A stretch of 57,982 bases of DNA from Paludibacteraceae bacterium (GCA_017391525.1 JAFOYE010000017.1:1-57982), one strand, 5' to 3'; positions 1 to 7,941 are shown, counted from the first letter of the stretch. A program made the numbers and translations. Notes: generated by a model from the sequence alone, not told the origin.

Positions 1-273
<273 letters not shown>

Positions 274-298
274 TCCCTTATATATTATAAGGTATATA

Positions 299-327
299 GA
301 GGCGCTCGCAAGAGTGCCTCTTTTTTT
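299..327 (+). terminator. Intrinsic terminator after gap
   Basis: A hairpin with arms GAGGCGCTC and GAGTGCCTC (one G-U pair), a GCAA loop and a run of seven T residues follows the GAPDH stop. This is a textbook rho-independent terminator. Confidence 0.92.
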
Positions 328-473
328 GTGTTTAGTACTTTTATTAAGATTATTGTTCTTTGTACCTCTCTTATACCTTGCCTGGTTTTACCGAGAGAAC
401 TCCGAGAGACGACCGAAGGAAGCCCGAAAGAACTCCTCGCCAACAAAAAGTGCTTTTTGTTAAGATTTCCTTT

Positions 474-517
474 CTCTAAACCCTAAACAGTAGCGGCTCC
501 GCCGCGTCCTCTAAACT
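474..517 (+). repeat. Dispersed linker-hairpin element
   Basis: In the 323-base gap between gap and the restriction gene. It contains CTAAACAGTAG, a mini-hairpin (GCGGC-TCC-GCCGC), then GTCC and CTAAACT. An inverted relative with a different hairpin lies at 6366-6403, and a partial relative (CCTAAACCCT..CAGTAGC) lies near 56288. Bases 328-473 hold no gene; they carry TTACCGAGAGAACTCCGAGA, which recurs in similar form near 56434. Confidence 0.6.
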
Positions 518-518
518 G

Positions 519-543
519 AAAATGGCGAAAAAATCGCCATTTT
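519..543. terminator. Perfect 10-bp palindrome before restriction gene promoter
   Basis: Arms AAAATGGCGA and TCGCCATTTT surround a five-A loop. It ends one base before the -33 box of the next promoter. It could be a terminator that insulates the island, or an operator; the T tract is short (TTTT then C), so the function is uncertain. Confidence 0.5.
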
Positions 544-575
544 CTTGCACATCTCATAAATTTTTAGTATCTTTG
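544..575 (+). promoter_or_regulatory. Bacteroidetes-type promoter of the restriction gene
   Basis: CTTG (544-547), 20 bases, TATCTTTG (568-575) matches the -33/-7 layout used by the Bacteroidetes primary sigma factor. The start codon lies 22 bases downstream. Confidence 0.8.
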
Positions 576-597
576 CACCCATAAATATTTCCCCACC

Positions 598-3360
598 ATG
601 AACAAGACCCAACAAGATAGCGCAGCACTGCTATTCCAAGCCAACTGGACCAACCGCGGTTACGAGAAAGGCGAAAGCCAACAATTCTGGCTCGACCTGC
701 TCTCCAATGTCTTCGGCATCCAAGACATCGGCAACTTCATCACTTTCGAAGGCCAAGTCAAACTCAGCCACACCAGCTTCATTGACGGCTATATCCCTTC
801 TACTAAGGTGCTCATCGAGCAGAAAGGTAGCCATATCGACCTCAGTAAGCCCATTCCGCAGTCCGATGGCTCGCTGCTCACGCCTTTCCAACAAGCCAAA
901 CGCTATGCTGCCGAACTGCCATACTCCCAACGCCCTCGCTGGATTGTGGTCTGCAATTTCCGTTCATGGTATGTCTATGATATGGAGCAGCCGAATGGCG
1001 AGCCACAAGTCATCCTACTCGAGAATTTCCACAAGGAGTATCACCGCCTCACGTTCCTCGTGCAAACGGGCAACACCCACCTCAACCGCGAGTTGGACGT
1101 CTCCAAGGAAGCTGGCGAAATCATCGGCGTGATTTATGACAAACTCCTTACCCAATACCTTGACCCTACATCGCCCGAAACGCTCCATAGCCTCAATATG
1201 CTGTGCGTGCGCCTCGTGTTCTGCCTTTATGCCGAGGACGCAGGTATCTTTGGCAAAAAACAGCAGTTTGGCGACTATATCAAGGATATTCCCGCGCCTC
1301 AACTCCGCCGTGCGCTCCTCAACCTCTTTGAGGTACTCGATACACCGCTCAATGAGCGTGACCCATACCTCGAACCCGAACTCGCCGCTTTCCCTTATGT
1401 CAATGGCGGCTTGTTCACGCTGCAAGACAAGTCTATCCCTCAGTTCACCGACGAACTGCGCGACTTGCTCCTCGGCAAAGCCAGCGACGACTTCGACTGG
1501 AGCGAGATCTCGCCTACTATCTTCGGCGCAATCTTCGAGAGTACGCTTAACCCCGAAACACGCCGCTCAGGCGGTATGCACTATACCTCTATTGAGAATA
1601 TCCATAAGGTCATTGATCCGCTTTTCTTGAATGACCTTCGGGCTGAGTTAGACACTATCCTTGCTATCAACCAAGAGAAAAAACGCAACCAGCAGTTGCG
1701 CGATTACCAACAGCGCCTTGCTTCTTTGCGCTTCCTTGACCCTGCCTGTGGTAGTGGTAACTTCCTTACCGAGACATTCCTCTCGCTCCGCCGCTTGGAG
1801 AACGAATGTCTCAAAGCCCTGCTCAATGACCAATCAACGCTTGACTTCTTCGATGACCGTATTTTTGTCAATATCCACCAGTTCTATGGCATTGAGATCA
1901 ACGACTTCGCTGCTACGGTAGCCAAGACGGCTTTGTGGATCGCAGAAAGCCAAATGGTCAATGAGACCGCAAAAATCCTCGCCCGTGACATTGACTTCCT
2001 CCCACTCAAGTCCTATAGCAATATCGTTGAAGGCAACGCCCTCACGCTCGATTGGAACGAGGTCTGCCCCGCTGCCAAACTCAACTATATCATCGGTAAT
2101 CCTCCGTTTGTGGGAAAGAAAGAACAAACACGCGAACAGAAAGCAGAACTTGTTGCATTATTTGACAAGAAAGCAAAAGGAATTGGAAACATTGACTATG
2201 TATCTGGTTGGTATAAAAAAGCACTAACTCTAATGGAAGGAACCAATTGTCAGGCAGCTTTTGTTTCTACCAACAGTATTACACAAGGAGAACAAGTCCC
2301 TATTTTGTGGCGTGAATTATTTAAAGCAGGAATCAATATAATTTTTGCACATCGTACGTTCCGTTGGGACAGCGAAGCAACATTAAAAGCCCATGTGCAT
2401 TGTGTGATAATCGGATTCTCAAACAAAATAAATAATCGCAAAAAAATCATTTACGACGGAGAGTTTTCGAAAGAGGTAAATGAAATCAGTCCATATTTAA
2501 TAGAGGGTAAATCAATATTCGTTGATAAGAGAGAAAAATCTCTATGTGATGTACCCGCCATCATGTATGGTAGTATGCCTATTGATGATGGTCATTTAAT
2601 TCTCAACCGTGAAGATGTGGATTTACTCTTGCAAGAATCTCCTAATAATGAAAAATTTATTAGAAAGTATGCTGGCGGAGACGAAATTATCAAAAACAAA
2701 GAGCGTTGGTGTCTTTGGCTGAAAAATATTTCTCCTATCGAGTTAAGGTCTTCTGCTATCATCCAAAGTAGAGTTGCAAACACCCGTCTGTTCCGTGAAA
2801 GTAGCAATCGACCTCAAACTTTGAAATTAGCAGATGTGCCTTATTTGTTTGGTGAGATACGCCAACCTGAAACTCCAATGTTGGTCATTCCAAAAGTTTC
2901 TTCAGAACGTCGTCGATACATCCCTATCGCCTTTGTGCAACCAGAAGTAATTATCAATGGTAGTGCCCTGATAATTCCTGATGCTACGTTATACCATTTT
3001 GGTATAATGATATCCAACGTGCACATGGCGTGGATGCGTGTGGTTGCGGGTCGATTAGAAACAAGGTATCAATATTCAGGCAGTAATGTTTACAACAACT
3101 TCCCATGGCCTGCTATTACTCCTGAGCAAGAGGCAGATATCTCGCGCACGGCGCAAGCCATCCTTGATGCCCGCAATCTCTATCCCGACTGCTCATTGGC
3201 AGACCTCTATGACGAACTATTTATGCCTGTCGAACTCCGCCGTGCCCACCAAGCCAACGACCGTGCTGTCATGCGCGCCTACGGCTTACCCGTCACCACC
3301 TCCGAGTCCGACACCGTCGCCCACCTCTTCAAACTCTACGAAGAACTGACCAGAAAATAA
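598..3360 (+). CDS. MmeI-like fused restriction endonuclease / DNA methyltransferase
   Basis: A 920-residue single-chain restriction-modification enzyme of the MmeI type (Type IIL/IIG): one protein methylates adenine in its recognition site and cuts unmodified DNA a fixed distance away. Seen: an N-terminal PD-(D/E)XK nuclease site with D63, E74 and K76 (LIEQKG); a helical spacer; the SAM-binding motif DPACGSGNF at 381-389; the amino-methyltransferase catalytic motif NPPF at 501-504; then a target-recognition region and a short C-terminal cap. Both catalytic sites look intact. Bases about 2100-3105, from just after NPPF through the recognition region, are clearly more AT-rich and use different codons than both flanks, suggesting a swapped specificity segment. 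A TIR-domain gene begins 9 bases after the stop, so the two are probably co-transcribed. The recognition sequence cannot be predicted here. Confidence 0.92.
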   Translation: MNKTQQDSAALLFQANWTNRGYEKGESQQFWLDLLSNVFGIQDIGNFITFEGQVKLSHTSFIDGYIPSTKVLIEQKGSHIDLSKPIPQSDGSLLTPFQQAKRYAAELPYSQRPRWIVVCNFRSWYVYDMEQPNGEPQVILLENFHKEYHRLTFLVQTGNTHLNRELDVSKEAGEIIGVIYDKLLTQYLDPTSPETLHSLNMLCVRLVFCLYAEDAGIFGKKQQFGDYIKDIPAPQLRRALLNLFEVLDTPLNERDPYLEPELAAFPYVNGGLFTLQDKSIPQFTDELRDLLLGKASDDFDWSEISPTIFGAIFESTLNPETRRSGGMHYTSIENIHKVIDPLFLNDLRAELDTILAINQEKKRNQQLRDYQQRLASLRFLDPACGSGNFLTETFLSLRRLENECLKALLNDQSTLDFFDDRIFVNIHQFYGIEINDFAATVAKTALWIAESQMVNETAKILARDIDFLPLKSYSNIVEGNALTLDWNEVCPAAKLNYIIGNPPFVGKKEQTREQKAELVALFDKKAKGIGNIDYVSGWYKKALTLMEGTNCQAAFVSTNSITQGEQVPILWRELFKAGINIIFAHRTFRWDSEATLKAHVHCVIIGFSNKINNRKKIIYDGEFSKEVNEISPYLIEGKSIFVDKREKSLCDVPAIMYGSMPIDDGHLILNREDVDLLLQESPNNEKFIRKYAGGDEIIKNKERWCLWLKNISPIELRSSAIIQSRVANTRLFRESSNRPQTLKLADVPYLFGEIRQPETPMLVIPKVSSERRRYIPIAFVQPEVIINGSALIIPDATLYHFGIMISNVHMAWMRVVAGRLETRYQYSGSNVYNNFPWPAITPEQEADISRTAQAILDARNLYPDCSLADLYDELFMPVELRRAHQANDRAVMRAYGLPVTTSESDTVAHLFKLYEELTRK

Positions 3361-3369
3361 GTTGAACTT

Positions 3370-4707
3370 ATGAAAGATTTTATAGAAGGATACTATTGTT
3401 TTCTTGAAGATAATTTTGCAGAAGAAGCAGTAGAGGAATACAAACGCAATCTTCTTGGTATAGAAGATATGCGTGAAATATATAATCAACGTCGTGAAGA
3501 TTGGGGATGTCATACCGATTATCAAATTAATTTACAACTAAACAAGCAAACAGGTTTGTATTATATACAACACAATTTTCTTTTGTGCAATGACCTACTA
3601 ATTAATCATTTGCTTGTTGAACAATTGTGGTCAAACAAAGATCAAGTAGATTGGAAACGTGTAACAAACTGTTTTGACTATGAAGTCGTCAATAAAATGA
3701 GTTGTATTCTCACTCATCCCTTGGTGTGGATTCCAACGGAAGATGTAGGAGAATACTGTGTTGTAGTAGGAAAAGTTGCAGGTGAAGTGAACCCACCCCG
3801 AAATTATTATTTTGAAGATAAAAGAGATGAATTTCACAATCAACTGCGAGAACAAGGATTAGTATGGTTTGCAGATACACTCCCTACTGTAAACGATATA
3901 TACAATACAGACAAGTATGATAAAATCCCCGAAAACATGATATTGTGGGATAGATTATTAGAAGGAGGTTATTCTAATTTATACAACACGATGAAATTCG
4001 TGATAGAGAAGCATGGCTATGCAAAAGCCATTGAAATTATAGAACTATTACGCCAAGATTGGAATGATATAATTACGCTGAAATTATTTGATTTTTGGAA
4101 ATTAGAGGACTACAAGATAGAGAACTATCGATTAAATATTTTTGATAGAATGGATCCGTATTTACGAAGTTGGAAGAAACAAGTATCAACTACGCACGCA
4201 AAGAATAAAACAGAAAAGAACGAAAATATAGACAAAAATCCTAAAGTCTTTATATCTTATTCATGGGATGATAAGAAACATGAAGATTGGGTTCTACAAT
4301 TAGCTACTGATTTGCGATCTACTTACGGTATAGATGTCATTCTAGATAAATGGGAAATAAAATTAGGAAAACCGTTGCCCGATTTTATGGCAAATTCTGT
4401 ATCGGAATCTAAAAGAGTAATCTGTATTATGACTCCTAACTATAAGGAAAAATCAGATGGACTTAAGGGAGGGGTTGGATTAGAATATTCCATCATTTCC
4501 TCAGAAATTCTGCAGGATATCAAAACAGAGAAGTTTATTCCACTATTTAGGTCTGGGGAAGAAGCTCCAATATTCTTACAGGGACGGAATTTTATAGATA
4601 TGAGAGATGATACTCAATATCATGAGAAAATTGAGGAACTAGCGAGAGATATCTTAGGTAATCCAAAACATAAAAAGCCTACGTTAGGAGAGACAGCTAA
4701 ATTTTAA
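3370..4707 (+). CDS. TIR/SEFIR-domain protein, likely defence effector
   Basis: A 445-residue protein with two parts. Residues 1 to about 280 match no family I recognise: soluble, acidic and aromatic-rich, with no signal peptide or membrane segment. A lysine- and asparagine-rich linker follows. Residues 290-440 form a TIR-like (SEFIR-type) domain: KVFISYSWDD at 292-301, a central GIDVILDKWE strand, IMTPNY, GGVGLEYS with E372, and a late NFIDMRDD. In the family many bacterial TIR domains cleave NAD to stop growth during phage infection; E372 is the residue I would test as catalytic, but that is inference. It lies 9 bases after an MmeI-type restriction gene and is AT-rich. The N-terminal part may be the sensor. 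It could instead act only by protein-protein signalling. Confidence 0.8.
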   Translation: MKDFIEGYYCFLEDNFAEEAVEEYKRNLLGIEDMREIYNQRREDWGCHTDYQINLQLNKQTGLYYIQHNFLLCNDLLINHLLVEQLWSNKDQVDWKRVTNCFDYEVVNKMSCILTHPLVWIPTEDVGEYCVVVGKVAGEVNPPRNYYFEDKRDEFHNQLREQGLVWFADTLPTVNDIYNTDKYDKIPENMILWDRLLEGGYSNLYNTMKFVIEKHGYAKAIEIIELLRQDWNDIITLKLFDFWKLEDYKIENYRLNIFDRMDPYLRSWKKQVSTTHAKNKTEKNENIDKNPKVFISYSWDDKKHEDWVLQLATDLRSTYGIDVILDKWEIKLGKPLPDFMANSVSESKRVICIMTPNYKEKSDGLKGGVGLEYSIISSEILQDIKTEKFIPLFRSGEEAPIFLQGRNFIDMRDDTQYHEKIEELARDILGNPKHKKPTLGETAKF

Positions 4708-4765
4708 TCATGACAGTATTTACAATATTCTTTTCACACTGACAACTTTTAGCAGTTTGATGTAG

Positions 4766-4773
4766 TACCTTTG
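4766..4773 (+). promoter_or_regulatory. -7 box (TACCTTTG) of the DinD-like gene
   Basis: TACCTTTG lies 24 bases before the start codon. The -33 box is poor (no TTG at the expected 20-base distance), so this promoter may be weak or need an activator. Confidence 0.6.
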
Positions 4774-4797
4774 CAGCGAATTTTAATATAAACAACT

Positions 4798-5643
4798 ATG
4801 GACAACAATTTTGCCATACAACTTTTTGAAGACAGACAAGTGCGCATCGTATGGGATGCTGAGGCAGAGAAATACTACTTCTCAATTGTGGATGTAGTGC
4901 AAATTCTAACAGAAAGTACGGATGCTACTGCATATTGGCGCAAGTTAAAACAGCGTCTAAAAGCAGAGGGAAATGAAACCGTGACAAGTTGTCACGCTTT
5001 GAAAATGCCCGCTGCCGATGGAAAAAAACGTTTAACCGATGTTGCGGATTTAGAGCAACTTTTCCGTCTTATTCAATCTATCCCGTCCAAAAAAGCAGAG
5101 CCAATCAAACAATGGTTAGCCGAGCTGGGAAGTATGCGTGTAGATCAGATGATTGACCCTGAATTGACATTCCAAATGGCAGTAGAAGACTATCGTCGTC
5201 AGGGGTATTCCGATAAGTGGATAGAGAACCGCTTGAAATCTATTCGTACACGCAATGAACTCACCAATGAATGGAAACGCTCTGGCGTGACTGAGCAGAA
5301 GGATTTTGCAATACTGACCAACATCCTCACGCAGGCGTGGAGTGGTATGACAACGGGGCAATATAAACAGTTTAAGGGACTGACGAAAGAGAACTTGCGC
5401 GATAATATGACTACCCTTGAGTTGGCACTCAACACCTTGGCAGAAGCGGCTACTACAGAGATCTCTCGTGCTCGTAATCCACAAACCATGTCAGAAAACA
5501 AGGCCATCGCACAAAGTGGTGGTAATGCTGCCAAAGCTGCCCGCAGAGAAGTAGAAAAAGAAATTGGACATAGCGTAGTATCTTCTCTCCGTGCATCGGA
5601 TGCTATCATTCCTATTGAAGAAAGCGAAGTAATAGAAGACTAA
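4798..5643 (+). CDS. DinD-like / Bro-N domain protein
   Basis: A 281-residue protein of the Bro-N/DinD group. Residues about 5-105 resemble the Bro-N fold found in phage antirepressors: VRIVWDAEAEKYYFSIVDVV, then DATAYWRKLKQR and TDVADLEQLFRLIQSIPS. The C-terminal half resembles E. coli DinD (RNEL..W, DFAILTN, YKQFKGLTKENL, and a tail rich in N, A and charged residues). DinD is a DNA-damage-induced protein that antagonises RecA filaments; Bro-N proteins bind DNA and occur in phages and mobile DNA. It lies after the restriction/TIR pair but has its own -7 box, so it may be a separate cargo gene. The protein has no signal peptide. The stop is followed in frame by a second short copy of an internal segment. 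Confidence 0.82.
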   Translation: MDNNFAIQLFEDRQVRIVWDAEAEKYYFSIVDVVQILTESTDATAYWRKLKQRLKAEGNETVTSCHALKMPAADGKKRLTDVADLEQLFRLIQSIPSKKAEPIKQWLAELGSMRVDQMIDPELTFQMAVEDYRRQGYSDKWIENRLKSIRTRNELTNEWKRSGVTEQKDFAILTNILTQAWSGMTTGQYKQFKGLTKENLRDNMTTLELALNTLAEAATTEISRARNPQTMSENKAIAQSGGNAAKAARREVEKEIGHSVVSSLRASDAIIPIEESEVIED

Positions 5644-5709
5644 AAACAACGCCTTAAAGCAGAGGGTAGTGAGGTCGTGACATTGTCACGGACTGGATTG
5701 AGAAATTAA
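5644..5709 (+). pseudogene. Remnant of a second Bro-N/DinD-like gene
   Basis: Directly after the stop of the preceding gene, and in the same frame, the DNA encodes KQRLKAEGSEVVTLSRTGLR before another stop. The first half repeats residues 51-61 of the upstream protein (KQRLKAEGNET) and the DNA is closely similar (compare 4948-4998), including the GTGACA..TTGTCACG stretch. This is a leftover of a paralogue or of an unequal exchange. Read-through of the TAA would add 21 residues. Confidence 0.7.
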
Positions 5710-5803
5710 ACCTACAAGGATTTCTTATTACTTCACTTTCGGCATACGAAAACTTTTTTCAAAAATCACACTCATGTGGGAATATGTAAAAAAACATGTG
5801 CCC

Positions 5804-5858
5804 CTTTGTACATTTTGTACACTTTAGGAACTTTCGAAAATGCCCAAAATGTACAAAG
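5804..5858. repeat. 13-bp inverted repeat
   Basis: CTTTGTACATTTT (5804-5816) and its exact complement AAAATGTACAAAG (5846-5858) are 29 bases apart. The left arm is followed by a partial direct copy of itself (GTACACTTT). No T tract follows, so it is not a standard terminator. Confidence 0.7.
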
Positions 5859-6097
5859 TGTAAATAATGCCACTCTGCGTAATTAAGAATGGAGCATTGA
5901 TTTTCAGGGAGAAAAGTTATTGAAATGAATTTCTGCGGACTTTTGAGGTGGGCTAAGAATGTATCCGCAGGAAGTCCGTAGGATTGAGATGATGAGGTTA
6001 TCAGGTGATAAGGTGAATTCGCATAATCGAATGAAAAAGAATTGGTTATGCGGATTTGTTTTTGATCTGTAAAAACAAAATATAGGTTGCAGTTTTA

Positions 6098-6161
6098 GCG
6101 GTTATTGCGGTTATTGCGGTTTCAGAAAAACAGCAATAACCGCAGAAACCGCAATAACCGC
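6098..6161. repeat. Hairpin built from GCGGTTATT tandem units
   Basis: The left side is three 9-base units (GCGGTTATT, GCGGTTATT, GCGGTTTCA). After a short A-rich loop the right side contains the complementary units (AATAACCGC, AGAAACCGC, AATAACCGC). The whole can fold in more than one register because the units are repeated. Confidence 0.8.
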
Positions 6162-6365
6162 ACACGAAAATCACAAAGACAATGTGTGTAAAGTGAGCCA
6201 ATATGATGTATGATTGCTTAACTTTGTATCATTAGCCTATCTTCGGCTAGTGGTATCGGAGTGGTACGGGTGTTGCATAAGCAAGAGATGTGAATCACAT
6301 AGTAATCATATACTAATCTTATAGTAATCACATAGTATGAACCCGTCATGAACCCGTGATTGATA

Positions 6366-6403
6366 GTTTAGTGTTTAGTGGACGCTTCGCTACTGTTTAG
6401 AGT
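6366..6403 (-). repeat. Dispersed linker-hairpin element, inverted relative of 474-517
   Basis: On the minus strand it reads CTAAACAGTAG, then a small hairpin (GCGAAGC), then GTCC and CTAAACACTAAACT. Linkers match the element at 474-517 while the hairpin differs. The two copies face each other across the restriction/TIR/DinD island. Confidence 0.55.
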
Positions 6404-6486
6404 TAGGAATGAACGATGAGTTATGAGTGATAAGTGATGAGGAGGATAGATAAAATCTATCTTTTTAGTAAATAATCTGTGTTTTA

Positions 6487-6564
6487 CTTGCATATGTGGA
6501 AAATTTTTATTACTTTCGAGGGCACCGATCTCATTCGTAAACTCATTCGACCACCTCGAAAGTA
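6487..6564 (+). promoter_or_regulatory. Promoter-like element embedded in an inverted repeat
   Basis: CTTG (6487-6490), 20 bases, then TACTTTCG (6511-6518) has promoter spacing but with TTCG in place of TTTG. The -7 box is the left arm of TACTTTCGAGG (6511-6521), whose exact complement CCTCGAAAGTA lies at 6554-6564. The preceding sequence resembles the real thiL promoter 250 bases downstream, so it may be a decayed duplicate. A similar element is at 36847-36900. Confidence 0.5.
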
Positions 6565-6629
6565 CGTTCGCAAAATGCTGAAAATACTCCAGTTTGCTCG
6601 AAATTTATAAGAAAATAGGCTACGCCTTC

Positions 6630-6694
6630 TTATACCTACTTTTATCTTCACTATTATGAGCAAGCTCCTGTTTTTGAGATAAAAGTAGGTATAA
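6630..6694. repeat. Perfect 18-bp inverted repeat
   Basis: TTATACCTACTTTTATCT (6630-6647) and its exact complement (6677-6694) flank 29 bases. It lies upstream of the thiL promoter, so it is not in the thiL leader. Its role is unknown; candidates are an insulating hairpin or the end of a lost mobile element. Confidence 0.8.
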
Positions 6695-6736
6695 ATAGAT
6701 TAAAATCTATTATTTTCTAATAAATTACTCGCTTTA

Positions 6737-6768
6737 CTTGCGTATTTGCATTTTTTGTAGTACCTTTG
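6737..6768 (+). promoter_or_regulatory. thiL promoter
   Basis: CTTG (6737-6740), 20 bases, TACCTTTG (6761-6768). This box overlaps an in-frame TTG at 6766, which therefore cannot be the start codon and supports the ATG at 6793. Confidence 0.85.
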
Positions 6769-6792
6769 TACCCGATTTTAATATGGGTAATT

Positions 6793-7821
6793 ATGGCTAC
6801 ACAGATTTCGACATTGGGGGAGTTTGGCTTGATTAAGCACTTGACCAAGGATTTTCAAGCACAACAAGCCTCTACACAAAAGGCAATTGGCGATGATGCT
6901 GCGGTTTTGAACTTCGGCAACAAACGCACATTGGTGACTACTGACCTGCTGCTGGAAGGTATTCACTTTAACCTTGAATATGTGCCCCTCAAACACCTTG
7001 GCTACAAAGCAGCCGTGGTGAACTTCTCCGATATCTATGCCATGAATGGTAAGCCTACACAAATAACAGTGTCGTTAGGTATCAGCCAACGCTTCTCTGT
7101 AGAGGATATGGAGCAGCTCTATGCGGGTATCAAGCTCGCTTGCGAGCGCTACGGTGTGGACTTGGTAGGTGGTGATACATGCGCCAGCATGACTGGTTTG
7201 ACCATCTCCATCACTTGTCTTGGCGAAGCATACGACTCTGATATTGTCTATCGCAATGGAGCACAAGTTAATGACTTGATCTGTGTGACGGGTAATCTGG
7301 GTACTGCGTATATGGGATTGCAATTGCTTGAACGCGAGCGCATTGTGATGAATACCGACGAGAATGCTACTCCTGCTTTTGAGGGTCGTGAGTACTTGCT
7401 TGAGCGTCAACTCAAGCCTGAAGCTCGCAAAGACATCATTGAGCAACTGCACAAAGCGGGCATCAAGCCAACAGCGATGATGGACATCTCGGACGGACTG
7501 AGCAGCGAGCTCAAACATATCTGCTCGCAATCGGGAGTAGGTTGCGCTATCTACGAAGATAAGCTGCCAATCGACTATCAAGCGGCAGCATTGGCCGAGG
7601 AGATGAACCTCAATATCGTGACTTGTGCATTGAATGGCGGCGAAGATTATGAACTGCTCTTTACCTGCAAACTAGATGATTATGAGAAGCTTGTTCCTAT
7701 TGAGGATGTTTATCTGATTGGTCATATCACCAAGGTGGAGCATGGTTTGAACATCGTAGGTCGCAACGGCGAAGAACTGCCTTTGCAAGCACAAGGATGG
7801 AATGCTTTTGATGCGCAATAG
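6793..7821 (+). CDS. thiL: Thiamine-monophosphate kinase
   Basis: ThiL phosphorylates thiamine monophosphate with ATP to give thiamine diphosphate, the active cofactor. The 342-residue protein shows the family pattern: GDDAAV at 33-38 and TTD near 49-51 for metal and phosphate binding, VNFSDIYAMNG, the GGDT glycine loop, and MDISDGLSSEL in the C-terminal half. Length is normal for the family. I chose ATG 6793 because the longer frame would begin at a TTG inside the -7 promoter box. No TPP riboswitch is visible, and no other thiamine gene is adjacent. Confidence 0.95.
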   Translation: MATQISTLGEFGLIKHLTKDFQAQQASTQKAIGDDAAVLNFGNKRTLVTTDLLLEGIHFNLEYVPLKHLGYKAAVVNFSDIYAMNGKPTQITVSLGISQRFSVEDMEQLYAGIKLACERYGVDLVGGDTCASMTGLTISITCLGEAYDSDIVYRNGAQVNDLICVTGNLGTAYMGLQLLERERIVMNTDENATPAFEGREYLLERQLKPEARKDIIEQLHKAGIKPTAMMDISDGLSSELKHICSQSGVGCAIYEDKLPIDYQAAALAEEMNLNIVTCALNGGEDYELLFTCKLDDYEKLVPIEDVYLIGHITKVEHGLNIVGRNGEELPLQAQGWNAFDAQ

Positions 7822-7941
7822 CGTGAGCGCTATGCGCAGTAGAAACGTTCTAACCACAGCAGAGCGGTTGTTCTAAGCGCCTTCGGCTGTTTTAAGCGCA
7901 CCTGCGGTGCTGTTCTATCGCAGCAAAGCTGCTGTTCTAAA
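7822..7941 (+). repeat. Tandem mini-hairpin units with TGTTCTAA linkers
   Basis: About five units of 19-33 bases follow the thiL stop. Units end in TGTTCTAA or a close variant (ACGTTCTAA, TGTTTTAA, TGTTCTAT). Most begin with a different small hairpin, for example GCC-TTC-GGC, GCAC-CTGCG-GTGC and GCAGC-AAA-GCTGC. Linkers are conserved; stems change but stay complementary. Confidence 0.7.

Larger units (their letters stand above)
5710..6629. other. Gene-free, repeat-rich region
   Basis: No open frame of convincing length or composition is present. The stretch instead holds inverted and direct repeats, listed separately, and short direct repeats at 6295-6360 (ATAGTAATCA- and GAACCCGT-type units). 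It looks like decayed or recombining DNA at the right edge of the defence island. Confidence 0.7.

Noticed and set aside
6295..6360. Possible CRISPR array in the direct repeats after the island
   Set aside because: Units are only about 10 bases, spacing is irregular and there are no unique spacers of constant length; no cas genes are present.
6766..6792. Longer N-terminus of thiL starting at TTG
   Set aside because: The TTG is part of the TACCTTTG promoter box, so it would not be transcribed as part of the coding region.
6600..6792. TPP riboswitch before thiL
   Set aside because: The hairpin there lies upstream of the promoter and the conserved TPP aptamer strings are absent.
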